NCBI RefSeq assembly: GCF_000265385.1
Contig: NC_018013.1
Span: 3,082,501 to 3,146,500, forward strand
DNA length: 64,000 nt
Direction: 5' to 3'
From: Aequorivita sublithincola DSM 14238
GTDB lineage: Bacteria; Bacteroidota; Bacteroidia; Flavobacteriales; Flavobacteriaceae
Shown here: in pieces, positions 9,747-19,925 of the stretch
Position numbering within the stretch: the stretch's first letter is position 1
How the letters are laid out: each line of letters begins with the position of its first letter
Notes under the pieces: model-generated
Databases searched by the model: none
The model's input: only the letters and a program-made list of their open reading frames with translations
What the model was told of the DNA's origin: nothing
Made by a program: the position numbers and the translations under genes

Positions 9747-12700
9747 TTATTTCGCCAAAATCAACCTATGAGTTGAACTTGAAATTTCAGAAACTATTTT
9801 GATAACATAAACTCCGTTAGAATAACTGCTGAAGTCCATATCGTTTTCGCCATTTGTGGCTCTGTAATTACGAACTATTTTCCCTGAACCTAATTCAATA
9901 ATCGTTATTTGCAGATCGTTTCCAAAAGTTTCAGGAATCTTTGCTGTTGCAAAACCTCTTGATGGGTTTGGATAGATTACAATTCCGCTTCCACCTTCCG
10001 TAATATCATCAATTGATAATAAAATGGTTTGTGCTTCATAAGCTCCAATGTCGCGAATTCCTTCAAAAACAGCTTGTTCAATTTGATCGTTAAACAAATC
10101 TGTAGGATCTCCAGCATTGTATGCTAATGAGCCAAATAAAAGTTCGTGAGTTTCAGTTACACCTCCGTTATTTTGAAGTGGCCCAACTATTGGATCTACT
10201 CCTTCAATATCATTAGCTTGCACTGGGAAAGCGTTTGCATCATCATTACCTATTAAATTATAATTGTTTGACGCAAAATTTCCGTTTACATCTGTACCAA
10301 TACTTCCTGAGTTTACGGCAACTAGCGTGTTTTTCAGTGAAGTACTTGTCATACTTTCAATACCGCCACCTGTAGCTAAAGCATCGTTCATTACAACTGT
10401 AACAGCGTTTAAATCAAAACTTGCTCCGTTGTTGTAAATTCCTCCACCAGCACCGTTGGCTGTATTTGTGGAAATAGTACTTCTCAGAACAGTTACATCA
10501 CCGCCTGCAGCATTGTGGATTCCTCCTCCTGAACTAGTTGCACCACTAGATGTATTGTTTGAAATAGTTGAAGTAAGAACTTCTAACATTCCACCATTGT
10601 TGAAAATACCAGCACCACCATCGTCGGCTGCACTTCCAAAAGAACTATTACCATCAATGGTCGAAGAGTCAATACTCATAACCGTTCCGCTTTGGTTCCA
10701 TAGTCCACCACCTTCTCGGGCAGCTTCATTTCCTGAAACTATACTTCCTGAAATAGTAATCAAACCACTGTTTCCAGTTACGTGAAGACCACCACCGTTT
10801 CCTGGAGCAGCTGTTCCAGCTGTTCCATTTACATCGTTATTAGTCATATCAGAATTTGTAAAAGTAAACGTACCATCAATCAATTCAATAGCTCCACCTG
10901 CTCTGTTTGCAGAATTTCCATTCAATGAAGAATCTGTAATTGTAACATCACCCGCAGTACTCAACAAACCACCACCAGAACCTGAAGCTCCAGTTGAAAG
11001 ATTGTTTGTGATTGAAGTTCCGTTTACAACATTTAATGTTCCGCCATTATTGAAAACTCCACCTCCACCGTTATCGGCAGCGGCTCCTTGTGCTGTGTTT
11101 CCATCTATCGTCATTCCATCTAATGTCATGATTCCAGCACCATTCCAAAGCGCACCACCTTCAGCAGCAGCAATGTTTCCTGTTGCAGAACCACCTGTGA
11201 TGTTTGAATCACCAGCGCCAGTAATGTGAAGTCCTCCTCCGTTTCCTGGAGCTGCGGAAGTTGTATTTGAAGTGAAAATTACATTAGTAAGATTCAACTC
11301 ACTTCCTGCAATTGAATTTTCTTCAATCGCACCACCAGCTCTCATTGACGTGTTTCCAGTTAAATCAGAATCTGAAACAGTTAATGAACCAAGATTATTC
11401 AAAATACCTCCACCAGAACCAGAAGCTCCATCAGCCGTGTTATTCAAAATGGTAGCATTCATAACAACTAATGTTCCCATTTCGTTAAAAATACCTCCAC
11501 CACCTTGATCAGCATCAACGCCACTTGCATTGTTCCCATCAACGGTTGTTCCGTCAATAGTCATCGTTCCTGCGCCATTCCAATATGCACCACCTTCAGC
11601 TGAAGCAGTATTTCCACTTGCAGTTCCACCAGTTATATTCGAATCTCCAGCACCTGAAATGTGAAGTCCACCTCCGTTTCCAGGAGCAGAAGCTGTGCTG
11701 TTGTTCATCAGATTAACATTTGTCAAAGTCAAAAGACTTCCTGCAACTGATTTTTCTTCAATAGCACCACCGGCACGCATTGAAGTGTTTCCAGTTAAAT
11801 CTGAATCTGTAACGGTAAGAGTTCCTTCATTGTTAAAAATTCCACCACCAGAACCAGCGGCTCCGTCAGCGATGTTATTCGAAATTATAGCATTTAATAC
11901 ATTTAAAGTACCACCATTGTTGAAAACTCCTGCACCACCATCATCGGCCAAAGGTCCACTAGCAATGTTAGCATCTATTGTAGTTCCATCAACTGTCATA
12001 ACTCCGGCACCGTTCCAAAGTCCACCACCTTCTCTGGATGCAGTGTTTCCACTTACGTTTCCACCAGTAATGTTTGAATCACCAGCACCAGATATGTGAA
12101 GTCCACCACCGTTTCCTGGAGCGGAAGCTGTGCTGTTATTCATTAAATCAGTATTGATTAAAGAAAGAAGGCTTCCTGCAATTGAATTTTCTTCAATAGC
12201 ACCACCTGCTCTCATTGACGTATTTCCTGATAATTCAGAATCGGTAACCGTCAAAGTTCCGAGGTTATTCAAAATAGCGCCTCCAGAACCCGAAGTTCCG
12301 TTTGCAATGTTATTGCTTATTGTGGTTCCGTTTTGAACTATTAAAGTTCCGCCTTCATTAAAAATACCACCACCACCTTGGTCTGCATCATTTCCGCTTG
12401 CGGTGTTTCCATCTATTGTAACATTATCAACGGTCATTGTTCCGCCGCCGTTCCACAAACCTCCACCTTCTGCTATGGCTGTATTTCCGTTTACGGTACC
12501 ATTTGTTAATGTGGCAATTCCAGGACCTGTTATATGAAATCCACCACCGTTTCCAGGGGCATTTCCAACAGTATTGTTATCTAAGTTTGTATTCAAAAGT
12601 GTAACAGTTCCAGGAGTTACTGAAGAATTGTCTTCAATACCACCACCTGCTCTTTTAGCTGAATTATTCGAAATATTAGAATCGTTCACAGTTAAAGAAC

Positions 12701-15700
12701 CTCCATCTACATTTTGAATTCCACCACCAGAACCAGCAGTTCCAGTTGCAACATTGTTAGATATAGTTGAAGTATTCTGAACTATTAATGTACCTCCATT
12801 ATTAAAGATACCTCCACCACCATTTGTGGCGTCATTACCTCTAGCGTTATTACTATCTAATAAAGTACCATCAACAGTCATTGTACTTCCTACTTGGTTC
12901 CAAAGACCTCCACCTTCGCTTGCTGCGTCGTTATTAGTTATGGTGCTTCCAGAGATATTTACTGTTGCAACAGCCGTAACGTGTACTCCACCACCGTTTC
13001 CAGGGTTTGGTGTACCAGCGGCAATATCTGCTTTGTTTCCAATTAAGGAAGCATTTGTCATATTTAGCGTTCCAGCAACTATTTCAAAACCTCCACCAGC
13101 GCGGTTTGCTGCATTGGCATTGATCATTGTACCTGAAACAGTAACAGTACCATCGGTAGTTAAAATTCCACCCCCAGATCCTGATACTCCATTTGCAAGG
13201 TTGCTTTGAATGGTTCCATCAGTAACATTTAGATCGCCACCATTGTTGTAAATTCCTCCACCACCTGTTCCGTTGATTGCTTTGTTCAAATCAACCATAG
13301 AATTTGTAACATTCATCGTACTTCCGGCTTGATTCCAAAGACCTCCACCTTGATTGAATGCTGTATTTGCAGAAACCGTCGCATTAATAATAGTTGTATT
13401 TGTTACTCCTGAAATGTGAATTCCACCACCACTTCCTGGATTGGGAGTTCCTGCAGTTCCATTTACATCATTGAAAGCTAAAATAGATCCGTTTAAATTT
13501 AAGGCGCCATCAATTACTTCAATTGCACCTCCTGCGCGATTTGCGTAGTTTTGGGTTATAGAAATTGCAGCGATAGTTACAGTTCCTGCAGTAGATAATA
13601 TTCCACCACCAGAACCTGAAGTTCCGTTGGCCATATTATTCTTAATAGAAGTTCCTGCTAAAATATCCAAAGTTCCACCGTCATTATAAATTCCACCACC
13701 ACCATTGTCGGCATTTGCGCCGCTAGCGATGTTATTGGTAACTGGCACTCCATCGACAGTCATAATTCCACCGCCATTCCAAAGACCACCACCTTCGGCA
13801 GCTGCAATGTTTGAGTCAACAGTTCCACCAGTAATAGTTGCATTTCCGGTTCCACCAACGTGAAGTCCACCACCGTTTCCGGGGGCAGCAACTGCTGGGG
13901 CAACACCTGCATTGTTAGTATCTAAAGTCGTTCCTGACATTGTTAGTGTTCCAGCAGCAATTTCAATTCCACCACCAGCACGGTTTGCTATATTGGTTGT
14001 GATAATTGCATCGGTTACGGTTACGTCACCTCCAGTGCTGTGAATTCCACCACCAGAACCAACGGCTCCGTCGGCTTTGTTGTTTGTTATTTCTGTTCCA
14101 GCAAGAACATTCATAGTTCCTCCGTTGTTGAACAATGCGCCTCCACCATCATCGGCTAGAGCTCCGCTTGCTGAATTTCCAGACAAAACGGTTGCTTCAA
14201 CTGTCATAATTCCAGCACTGTTCCAAAGTCCACCACCTTCTTCGGCAGCTTTGTTATTTTGAATTGTAGAGTTTGAAATAACAGCATTTGTAGTTCCTGA
14301 AAGGTGAATAGCTCCCCCATTTCCTGGATTTGCCATAGTTCCCAATCCAATATTTACACCTGCTGAATTTCCGCTTAAAGTAACACCATCTAATGTTAAG
14401 GTATTTCCTGAAGCGTCTTCAATAGCACCACCAGCGCGACTTGCATAGTTTCCAGAAATAGTACTTCCTGTTGCAACATTCAATGTTCCTCCTGTATTAT
14501 TGAACAAAGCACCACCACGGCCTCCGGGAGTAGCTCCCATTGCAACGTTAGATGTAAGATTCGTAGCAGCATCAACATTTAGAGTTCCTCCATTATTGAA
14601 AATTCCACCACCACCAGTTGCATCACCAGTTGCTTTGTTTCCTGTGATTGTAGTTCCAGAAACGTTCATTATTCCTGAGCCATTCCAAAGTCCGCCACCT
14701 TCAAAGGCGATGTTATTGGTAACACTACCACCGTTATAATTTACATTTCCTGGACCGCTAATGTGAAGTCCTCCTCCATTACCTGGAGCTGGTGCATTAG
14801 CTACGTTTAGATTCATTATTACATCATTGAATGCATAAGTTTCACCCATAGCAGAATTCAATTCAATTGCACCACCTGCTCTATTCGCTGTGTTTTCTTC
14901 AAAATTAACACCATCAACAACTAATGTTCCTGGAGTAAGATTAAAAATTCCACCACCAGAACCAGCAGTTCCACTTGCTACATTTCGCAATACTTGAGTT
15001 CCTGGAGCAAGAATAAGTGTTCCTCCGTTATTGAAAACTCCACCACCACCGTTGTCAGAAGCATCTCCTGCGGCAGTATTAAAATCTATAAAAGTATCTG
15101 CAAAAATTACATCTCCAGCTTGAACTGTCATTGTTCCACCGTTATTCCACAATCCACCACCTTCAGAAGCGGCTGCATTCAAAAATACAATTCCACTTAA
15201 AGTTACGTTTGCGGCATTACCAGTTACGTGAAGGCCACCCCCATTTCCTGGGTTTGGAGTTCCACCTGTAGCAGTTCCGTTTACATCGTTAAAAATTAAT
15301 TGTAGATCAACAAGGTTTGCTGTTCCATCAATAATTTCAATTCCTCCACCAGCGCGGTTTGCACCGTTTGAAGTAAGTGCTGCTGAATTGATATTCAATG
15401 TTCCCGAAGTACTCAAAATAGCACCACCAGAACCGGAAGTTCCCGTTGCTATATTGCTGAAAATATCAGCAAACGAGTCAATATTCATCGTTCCACCATC
15501 ATTGTAAAGAGCTCCACCACCTTGATTTGCATCATTTCCTGTAGCTTCGTTTTCGCTTAATTCTGTATTACTTCCTGTAACTGTCATAATTCCAGTGCCA
15601 TTCCAAAGTCCACCGCCTTCAACGGCTGTGTTATTTTGTACAATACAGTTTGTAAACGCAGAATTTCCACCGCCACTTATATGGTAAGCTCCACCATTTC

Positions 15701-17234
15701 CTGGCGCAGTTGCTCCCGTTGAAGTATTATTTCGAAAAGTTACATTTGAAAAGCTGTATAATTCACCCGGTGCTGAAAGTACTTCAATACCTCCACCAGC
15801 TCTGTTGGCTGTGTTTCCTGTAATATTAATTCCATTTATATTTAAAGTTCCAGGAGTAAGGCTAAAAATACCACCTCCAGAACCAGCCATTCCATCTGCT
15901 GTATTGTTTGATATTGTAGTTGAAGAAACCATTAATGATCCTCCATTATTGAAAATACCTCCACCACCGTCATCAGCCATATTTCCTGAAGCCATATTTC
16001 CTGAAATGGTTGATCCTGTTATAGTCATCATTCCTGCGCTATTCCAAAGACCTCCACCTTCTTGTGCGGCTTGGTTATTTCTTATTGTACTGTTCACAAT
16101 GGTAACCGAAGTAGTTCCAGATAAATGCAAAGCACCTCCGTTTCCAGGATTTGCCATAGAACCTAAACCGATATCAGAACCTGCGGAATTACCTTCTAAA
16201 GTGATTCCTGTTAGTGATAAAGATCCGCCTGAAGCATCTTCAATAGCACCGCCAGCTCTACTTGCATAGTTTCCATTTATAGTAAGACCGGAAGCCAAAG
16301 TAAGCGTTCCGCCAGTATTGTTGAAGATTGCACCACCACGACCACCAGGAGTTGTTCCCTTTGCTATGTTTTGTGAAAGTGTTGTTGCTGAATTTACAGA
16401 AAGAGTTCCTCCATTATTAAAAAGTGCGCCACCGCCTGTATTCGATCCAAGTGCCGAATTATTCATAAAAGTAACTCCATTAACAGTCATCGTTCCAGTA
16501 CCATTCCAAAATGCTCCACCTTCATTAGCGGCGGAATTATTAGTAACCATACCGTTAGAAATAGTAGCATTTGCATTTCCAGTAATGTGAAAAGCACCAC
16601 CATTACCCGGAGGTCCTGTCACAGAATTATCTGTAAAATTGGTATCGTTAAATGTTACTTGACCTGACGATTGCGTTTCTATAGCGCCACCTGCACGAGT
16701 TGCAGTATTGTTGTTAAAAATACAAGATTCAATATCCAAAGGATCAATTCCTTCTATATAAATAGCTCCACCACTTCCGGGAGCACCCATTGCTGTATTA
16801 TTAGAATAGGTACTATTAAGTAAAAACAATGCCATTGAAGAAGCTCTTATAGCTCCTCCGTCTGTGGCTGATGTATTATTAATAAAATTGAGATTGTCAA
16901 TACTTAAGGTTTGTGGTAATGAAGTACCAACTGCAGTAATTGCTCTTTCAGAGTTTAATGCTCCATCTACAGTACTTCCGTTACCAAAAATAAAAATTGT
17001 ACTAGTTACATCTAAAGTTCCATCAGTTAAGGTTATCGTTAAACCAGGATCTACCGTGATAAATGAGAGTCCTATAAAATTTGCATTTGCATCTTCAATA
17101 GCTGCTCTTAAACTACCAGACGGAGCTGGTGTGCCGTCTGTACCGTTGGTAACGGTAAATTGGCCGTAAGAAATAATACTCACCAGAACAAAGGAAAGGG
17201 TAAGTATGAGTTTTCGCGTAAATGTGTTTCTCAT
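9747..17234 (-). CDS. Giant secreted beta-helix repeat protein with T9SS sorting domain
   Basis: A 2495-residue surface or secreted protein. Residues 1-25 form a signal peptide. From about 80 to 2290 it is a parallel beta-helix of the polymorphic-outer-membrane-protein type, with rungs of about 25-35 residues centred on GNGGG, EGGGLWN, GGGGIFNNGG, GSGGGI and NRAGGAIE. These five rung classes repeat in fixed order as a super-module of about 150 residues; I count 14 EGG(G/A)(L/F/Y)WN-type rungs. A choice-of-anchor-Q-like segment follows (DPIVGPLQNNGGVTETH), and the last 80 or so residues are a type A T9SS sorting tail (YPNPSRGFATAK to VIKIVS). The likely role is adhesion or surface display. The antisense strand is open and proline-rich only because of the Gly/Asn codons. 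Confidence 0.9.
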   Translation of the reverse strand: MRNTFTRKLILTLSFVLVSIISYGQFTVTNGTDGTPAPSGSLRAAIEDANANFIGLSFITVDPGLTITLTDGTLDVTSTIFIFGNGSTVDGALNSERAITAVGTSLPQTLSIDNLNFINNTSATDGGAIRASSMALFLLNSTYSNNTAMGAPGSGGAIYIEGIDPLDIESCIFNNNTATRAGGAIETQSSGQVTFNDTNFTDNSVTGPPGNGGAFHITGNANATISNGMVTNNSAANEGGAFWNGTGTMTVNGVTFMNNSALGSNTGGGALFNNGGTLSVNSATTLSQNIAKGTTPGGRGGAIFNNTGGTLTLASGLTINGNYASRAGGAIEDASGGSLSLTGITLEGNSAGSDIGLGSMANPGNGGALHLSGTTSVTIVNSTIRNNQAAQEGGGLWNSAGMMTITGSTISGNMASGNMADDGGGGIFNNGGSLMVSSTTISNNTADGMAGSGGGIFSLTPGTLNINGINITGNTANRAGGGIEVLSAPGELYSFSNVTFRNNTSTGATAPGNGGAYHISGGGNSAFTNCIVQNNTAVEGGGLWNGTGIMTVTGSNTELSENEATGNDANQGGGALYNDGGTMNIDSFADIFSNIATGTSGSGGAILSTSGTLNINSAALTSNGANRAGGGIEIIDGTANLVDLQLIFNDVNGTATGGTPNPGNGGGLHVTGNAANVTLSGIVFLNAAASEGGGLWNNGGTMTVQAGDVIFADTFIDFNTAAGDASDNGGGGVFNNGGTLILAPGTQVLRNVASGTAGSGGGIFNLTPGTLVVDGVNFEENTANRAGGAIELNSAMGETYAFNDVIMNLNVANAPAPGNGGGLHISGPGNVNYNGGSVTNNIAFEGGGLWNGSGIMNVSGTTITGNKATGDATGGGGIFNNGGTLNVDAATNLTSNVAMGATPGGRGGALFNNTGGTLNVATGSTISGNYASRAGGAIEDASGNTLTLDGVTLSGNSAGVNIGLGTMANPGNGGAIHLSGTTNAVISNSTIQNNKAAEEGGGLWNSAGIMTVEATVLSGNSASGALADDGGGALFNNGGTMNVLAGTEITNNKADGAVGSGGGIHSTGGDVTVTDAIITTNIANRAGGGIEIAAGTLTMSGTTLDTNNAGVAPAVAAPGNGGGLHVGGTGNATITGGTVDSNIAAAEGGGLWNGGGIMTVDGVPVTNNIASGANADNGGGGIYNDGGTLDILAGTSIKNNMANGTSGSGGGILSTAGTVTIAAISITQNYANRAGGAIEVIDGALNLNGSILAFNDVNGTAGTPNPGSGGGIHISGVTNTTIINATVSANTAFNQGGGLWNQAGSTMNVTNSMVDLNKAINGTGGGGIYNNGGDLNVTDGTIQSNLANGVSGSGGGILTTDGTVTVSGTMINANAANRAGGGFEIVAGTLNMTNASLIGNKADIAAGTPNPGNGGGVHVTAVATVNISGSTITNNDAASEGGGLWNQVGSTMTVDGTLLDSNNARGNDATNGGGGIFNNGGTLIVQNTSTISNNVATGTAGSGGGIQNVDGGSLTVNDSNISNNSAKRAGGGIEDNSSVTPGTVTLLNTNLDNNTVGNAPGNGGGFHITGPGIATLTNGTVNGNTAIAEGGGLWNGGGTMTVDNVTIDGNTASGNDADQGGGGIFNEGGTLIVQNGTTISNNIANGTSGSGGAILNNLGTLTVTDSELSGNTSMRAGGAIEENSIAGSLLSLINTDLMNNSTASAPGNGGGLHISGAGDSNITGGNVSGNTASREGGGLWNGAGVMTVDGTTIDANIASGPLADDGGAGVFNNGGTLNVLNAIISNNIADGAAGSGGGIFNNEGTLTVTDSDLTGNTSMRAGGAIEEKSVAGSLLTLTNVNLMNNSTASAPGNGGGLHISGAGDSNITGGTASGNTASAEGGAYWNGAGTMTIDGTTVDGNNASGVDADQGGGGIFNEMGTLVVMNATILNNTADGASGSGGGILNNLGSLTVSDSDLTGNTSMRAGGAIEENSIAGSELNLTNVIFTSNTTSAAPGNGGGLHITGAGDSNITGGSATGNIAAAEGGALWNGAGIMTLDGMTIDGNTAQGAAADNGGGGVFNNGGTLNVVNGTSITNNLSTGASGSGGGLLSTAGDVTITDSSLNGNSANRAGGAIELIDGTFTFTNSDMTNNDVNGTAGTAAPGNGGGLHVTGNSGLITISGSIVSGNEAAREGGGLWNQSGTVMSIDSSTIDGNSSFGSAADDGGAGIFNNGGMLEVLTSTISNNTSSGATSSGGGIHNAAGGDVTVLRSTISTNTANGAGGGIYNNGASFDLNAVTVVMNDALATGGGIESMTSTSLKNTLVAVNSGSIGTDVNGNFASNNYNLIGNDDANAFPVQANDIEGVDPIVGPLQNNGGVTETHELLFGSLAYNAGDPTDLFNDQIEQAVFEGIRDIGAYEAQTILLSIDDITEGGSGIVIYPNPSRGFATAKIPETFGNDLQITIIELGSGKIVRNYRATNGENDMDFSSYSNGVYVIKIVSEISSSTHRLILAK

Positions 17235-17281
17235 AATTTTGAATTTTGGGTTAGTAATGATTTTTGAATTTTATGAAAACT

Positions 17282-17364
17282 ACTTTACGTCAAAAAATAA
17301 AACGTGCAACAGGCCGAAGCTTTGTGCACGTTTATATGATTGCTATGAAATTTCTACGTAAAGT
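17282..17364 (-). promoter_or_regulatory. Nested inverted repeats upstream of the giant gene
   Basis: Outer arms ACTTTACGT (17282-17290) and ACGTAAAGT (17356-17364) enclose inner arms AAACGTGCA (17300-17308) and TGCACGTTT (17325-17333). All four arms pair perfectly. The structure lies 48-130 bp upstream of the giant gene and could be an operator pair or a leader RNA fold. I do not recognise it as a known riboswitch. The remainder of the gap (17365-17584) shows nothing clear. Confidence 0.5.
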
Positions 17365-17587
17365 TGTCTCCATCTAATTCTGATTAATTAAAAGAATCCC
17401 ATCGATTATTCTTTGGGACTTACATTACATACGAGGGAAAAGATGGTCTGGTTTTATTTATGTATCAATTAAGCAGTTAAAGCAATTAATCTAAATCATA
17501 TGTCTATTAGATTCAAGGGGTGAGATTGAAAAATGAATTTAGAAAATAATAAATATTCCTCCTGTTGAATTGACTTTGATCCAAAAA

Positions 17588-17613
17588 AAAAAGTCTCTGA
17601 GAAGAGACTTTTT
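17588..17613 (-). terminator. Terminator downstream of purC
   Basis: GTCTCT (17593-17598) and AGAGAC (17603-17608) close a GAGA loop and are flanked by A and T runs, giving an intrinsic terminator usable on both strands. It lies 26 bp after the purC stop. Confidence 0.85.
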
Positions 17614-17638
17614 TAGATCGTGAAACAATAATTTCAGT

Positions 17639-18598
17639 TTACTTAAAATATTTCAATACATTTTTTTCAATACGTTCGTGAATGTTTGAAACATCTGCTT
17701 TTACAAATTTTTCACCCGTAATGTTTTCGTAAAGCTCAATATATCTTTCTGAAACGGTTTCAATATATTCATCGCTCATAAAAGGAACTTTCTGGCCTTC
17801 CAAACCTTGAAAATCATTCTGAATTAACCATTGGCGTACAAATTCTTTTGAAAGTTGTTTTTGTGGCTCGTTGTTGTTTTGGCGTGTTTCATAACCTTCA
17901 GCATAAAAATAACGTGAGGAATCTGGCGTATGGATTTCGTCTATAAGCACTATTTTACCTCCCGAAGTTTCGGGATTCGTTTTTCCGAATTCATATTTAG
18001 TATCAACTAATATAAGTCCTCTTTCCGATGCTATCTCGCTTCCACGCTGAAAAAGCTTTCTAGTGTAATCTTCTAATTGAAGATAATCTTCTTCAGAAAC
18101 GATTCCTCTTTTCAGAATATCTTCACGCGAAATATCTTCATCGTGATCTCCCATTTCTGCTTTTGTAGCTGGTGTAATTATCGGTTTTGGGAATTTATCG
18201 TTTTCCTTCATTCCGTCTGGCATCGCAACACCGCAGAGCATTCGTTTTCCAGCTTTATATTCGCGGGCAGCGTGACCACTCATATAACCGCGGATTACCA
18301 TTTCAACTTTAAAAGGTTCGCAGGCCTCGCCTATGGCAACGTTTGGATCTGGAGTGGCTATTAACCAATTTGGCACCAAATCCTCAGTGTCAAGCATCAT
18401 TTTAGTTGCAATCTGGTTTAAGATTTGACCTTTATATGGAATTCCTTTCGGCATCACGACATCAAAAGCGCTTAGCCTGTCAGTGGCTACCATTAAAAGC
18501 AAGTTGTTTTCTAAAGTATAAACTTCGCGGACTTTTCCGTGGTAAACATTTTTTTGTCCAGGGAATTTGAAATCTGTTGAAATTATTGTGTTTGGCAT
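17639..18598 (-). CDS. purC: Phosphoribosylaminoimidazole-succinocarboxamide synthase (SAICAR synthetase)
   Basis: A 319-residue enzyme of de novo purine synthesis that joins CAIR and aspartate using ATP to give SAICAR. Family motifs in order are HGKVREVY near 19, [20 protein letters not shown] near 37-56, [15 protein letters not shown] near 127, [16 protein letters not shown] near 198, and [11 protein letters not shown] near 219. Length is that of the longer eukaryote-like/Bacteroidota form. It is read in the same direction as the PhoH-family gene upstream, across 130 bp that holds short repeats and a palindrome. Confidence 0.97.
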   Translation of the reverse strand: MPNTIISTDFKFPGQKNVYHGKVREVYTLENNLLLMVATDRLSAFDVVMPKGIPYKGQILNQIATKMMLDTEDLVPNWLIATPDPNVAIGEACEPFKVEMVIRGYMSGHAAREYKAGKRMLCGVAMPDGMKENDKFPKPIITPATKAEMGDHDEDISREDILKRGIVSEEDYLQLEDYTRKLFQRGSEIASERGLILVDTKYEFGKTNPETSGGKIVLIDEIHTPDSSRYFYAEGYETRQNNNEPQKQLSKEFVRQWLIQNDFQGLEGQKVPFMSDEYIETVSERYIELYENITGEKFVKADVSNIHERIEKNVLKYFK

Positions 18599-18600
18599 TT

Positions 18601-18658
18601 GGATTCGTTAATTCGGGATTGGTTAATTTGTTAATTCGGGTCCCGATAGCTATTGGGA
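18601..18658. repeat. TTAATTCG-type array ending in an 18-bp palindrome
   Basis: A mixed 7/8-bp array (TTAATTCG, TTAATTTG, TTAATTCG) runs into TCCCGATAGCTATTGGGA (18641-18658), a copy of the palindrome TCCCGATAGCTATCGGGA with one mismatch. Confidence 0.7.
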
Positions 18659-18682
18659 CGGGATTTGTTAATTTGAAAAATG

Positions 18683-18724
18683 TGCCGTATTTACTGCATA
18701 CTGCTATTGAACACTGAATACTCT
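18683..18724. repeat. Heptamer array (TACTG type)
   Basis: Six consecutive 7-bp units: TGCCGTA, TTTACTG, CATACTG, CTATTGA, ACACTGA, ATACTCT. They sit directly after the stop codon end of the PhoH-family gene. Confidence 0.65.
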
Positions 18725-18728
18725 TTTC

Positions 18729-19682
18729 TTAATCTACGTTTTCAATATTCTTATAAGCCGCTATAACTTCTTTCACCAAACGGTGACGGATTACGTCTTT
18801 GTCGTCAAGATAGATCATTCCAACACCTTTTACGTCTTTTAAAACGAGTAAAGCTTCCTTCAAACCAGAAGTTACACGGCGTGGAAGGTCAATTTGTCCA
18901 GGATCTCCAGTAATCATAAACTTGGCGTTTTTTCCCATACGGGTTAAAAACATTTTCATTTGGGCGTGGGTTGTGTTTTGGGCTTCATCAAGAATTACGA
19001 AAGCGTTGTCCAAAGTTCGGCCACGCATAAATGCCAAAGGTGCAATTTGAATCACACCAGTTTCAATATGTGAAGCAAGCTTTTCCGCAGGAATCATATC
19101 GCGTAGAGCATCGTATAAAGGTTGCATATATGGGTCGAGCTTTTCTTTTAAATCGCCTGGAAGAAATCCTAAATTTTCGCCAGCTTCTACCGCAGGTCTT
19201 GTTAAGATGATCTTCTTTACTTCTTTTTCTTTCAGCGCTTTAACTGCAAGCGCAACACCAGTATATGTTTTTCCAGTTCCAGCTGGACCAACGGCAAAAA
19301 CCATATCGTTTTTAGCCATTAATGAAACCAATTTTCTTTGGTTAGCTGTCTGTGCTTTTATGGGTTTTCCGCTAACGCCGTGAACTATTGTTTCGCCACT
19401 TCCGTGAGGAGTTTCGTATTCTTCTTTGTTTCGGCTTGTGAGAACGCGCTCAATTACGTTTTCGTCAATTTTGTTATATTTTATGTATTGATCCAACAAC
19501 ATAGTAAGTCGTCTATCAAATTCCTCCAACACATCTTCATCGCCATAAGCCTTGATTTTATTGCCCCGAGCAACGATTTTTAGTTTGGGAAAATATTTTT
19601 TAAGAAGATCAATATTAGCATTTTCAAGTCCGAAAAAATCTCTAGGACTAATATCTGTAAGTTCGATTATAAGTTCGTTCAA
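18729..19682 (-). CDS. PhoH family ATPase
   Basis: A 317-residue cytoplasmic P-loop ATPase of the PhoH/YbeZ family. An N-terminal KH-like domain (about residues 1-95) is followed by the PhoH domain with Walker A GPAGTGKT at 132-139 and Walker B VILDEAQN near 229-236. The conserved GRTLDNAFVILDEAQN and GDPGQIDLPR segments are present. The YbeZ type is linked to RNA metabolism and ribosome maturation, although its exact reaction is not settled. Length is normal. purC follows in the same direction. Confidence 0.93.
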   Translation of the reverse strand: MNELIIELTDISPRDFFGLENANIDLLKKYFPKLKIVARGNKIKAYGDEDVLEEFDRRLTMLLDQYIKYNKIDENVIERVLTSRNKEEYETPHGSGETIVHGVSGKPIKAQTANQRKLVSLMAKNDMVFAVGPAGTGKTYTGVALAVKALKEKEVKKIILTRPAVEAGENLGFLPGDLKEKLDPYMQPLYDALRDMIPAEKLASHIETGVIQIAPLAFMRGRTLDNAFVILDEAQNTTHAQMKMFLTRMGKNAKFMITGDPGQIDLPRRVTSGLKEALLVLKDVKGVGMIYLDDKDVIRHRLVKEVIAAYKNIENVD

Positions 19683-19694
19683 AAGGCGTTGTTT

Positions 19695-19729
19695 TAGACG
19701 TTAGGTTTTAGACGTGAGACGTTAGATTT
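19695..19729. repeat. Heptamer array (TAGACGT)
   Basis: Five exact 7-bp units (TAGACGT, TAGGTTT, TAGACGT, GAGACGT, TAGATTT) lie just upstream of the PhoH-family gene, in the divergent gap. Confidence 0.8.
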
Positions 19730-19860
19730 CAAAAGTGAAAATTATCACTTTATTGGTAATTTTTATTGGAAATACAATTCCAAATCTTTTCTAAATAGTT
19801 TCAAAAAATGTCTAATTAAATACTGTTCGCAAATTGTACTTTATTAATGAATAAATAGTT

Positions 19861-19889
19861 TTGCTACTAACAAAAGTAACTTATTTTTG
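19861..19889 (+). promoter_or_regulatory. Promoter for the SAM hydrolase operon
   Basis: TTG (19861-19863), an 18-bp spacer, and TATTTTTG (19882-19889) match the Bacteroidota -33/-7 consensus. The predicted start lies about 30 nt before the ATG at 19926. Confidence 0.65.
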
Positions 19890-19925
19890 TGGGAACTCTT
19901 TTAAGAAAATATCAACAATCCATTT

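Noticed and set aside
10456..17169. Many open, proline-rich frames on the plus strand
   Set aside because: They are antisense to the giant beta-helix gene. Its Gly/Asn codons read as Pro/Val/Leu-rich frames on the other strand; there are no start signals and the real frame has a signal peptide and sorting tail.
17958..17975. TCCCGAAGTTTCGGGA palindrome inside purC
   Set aside because: It encodes the conserved NPETSGG motif of SAICAR synthetases, so the resemblance to the dispersed palindrome is due to the codons.
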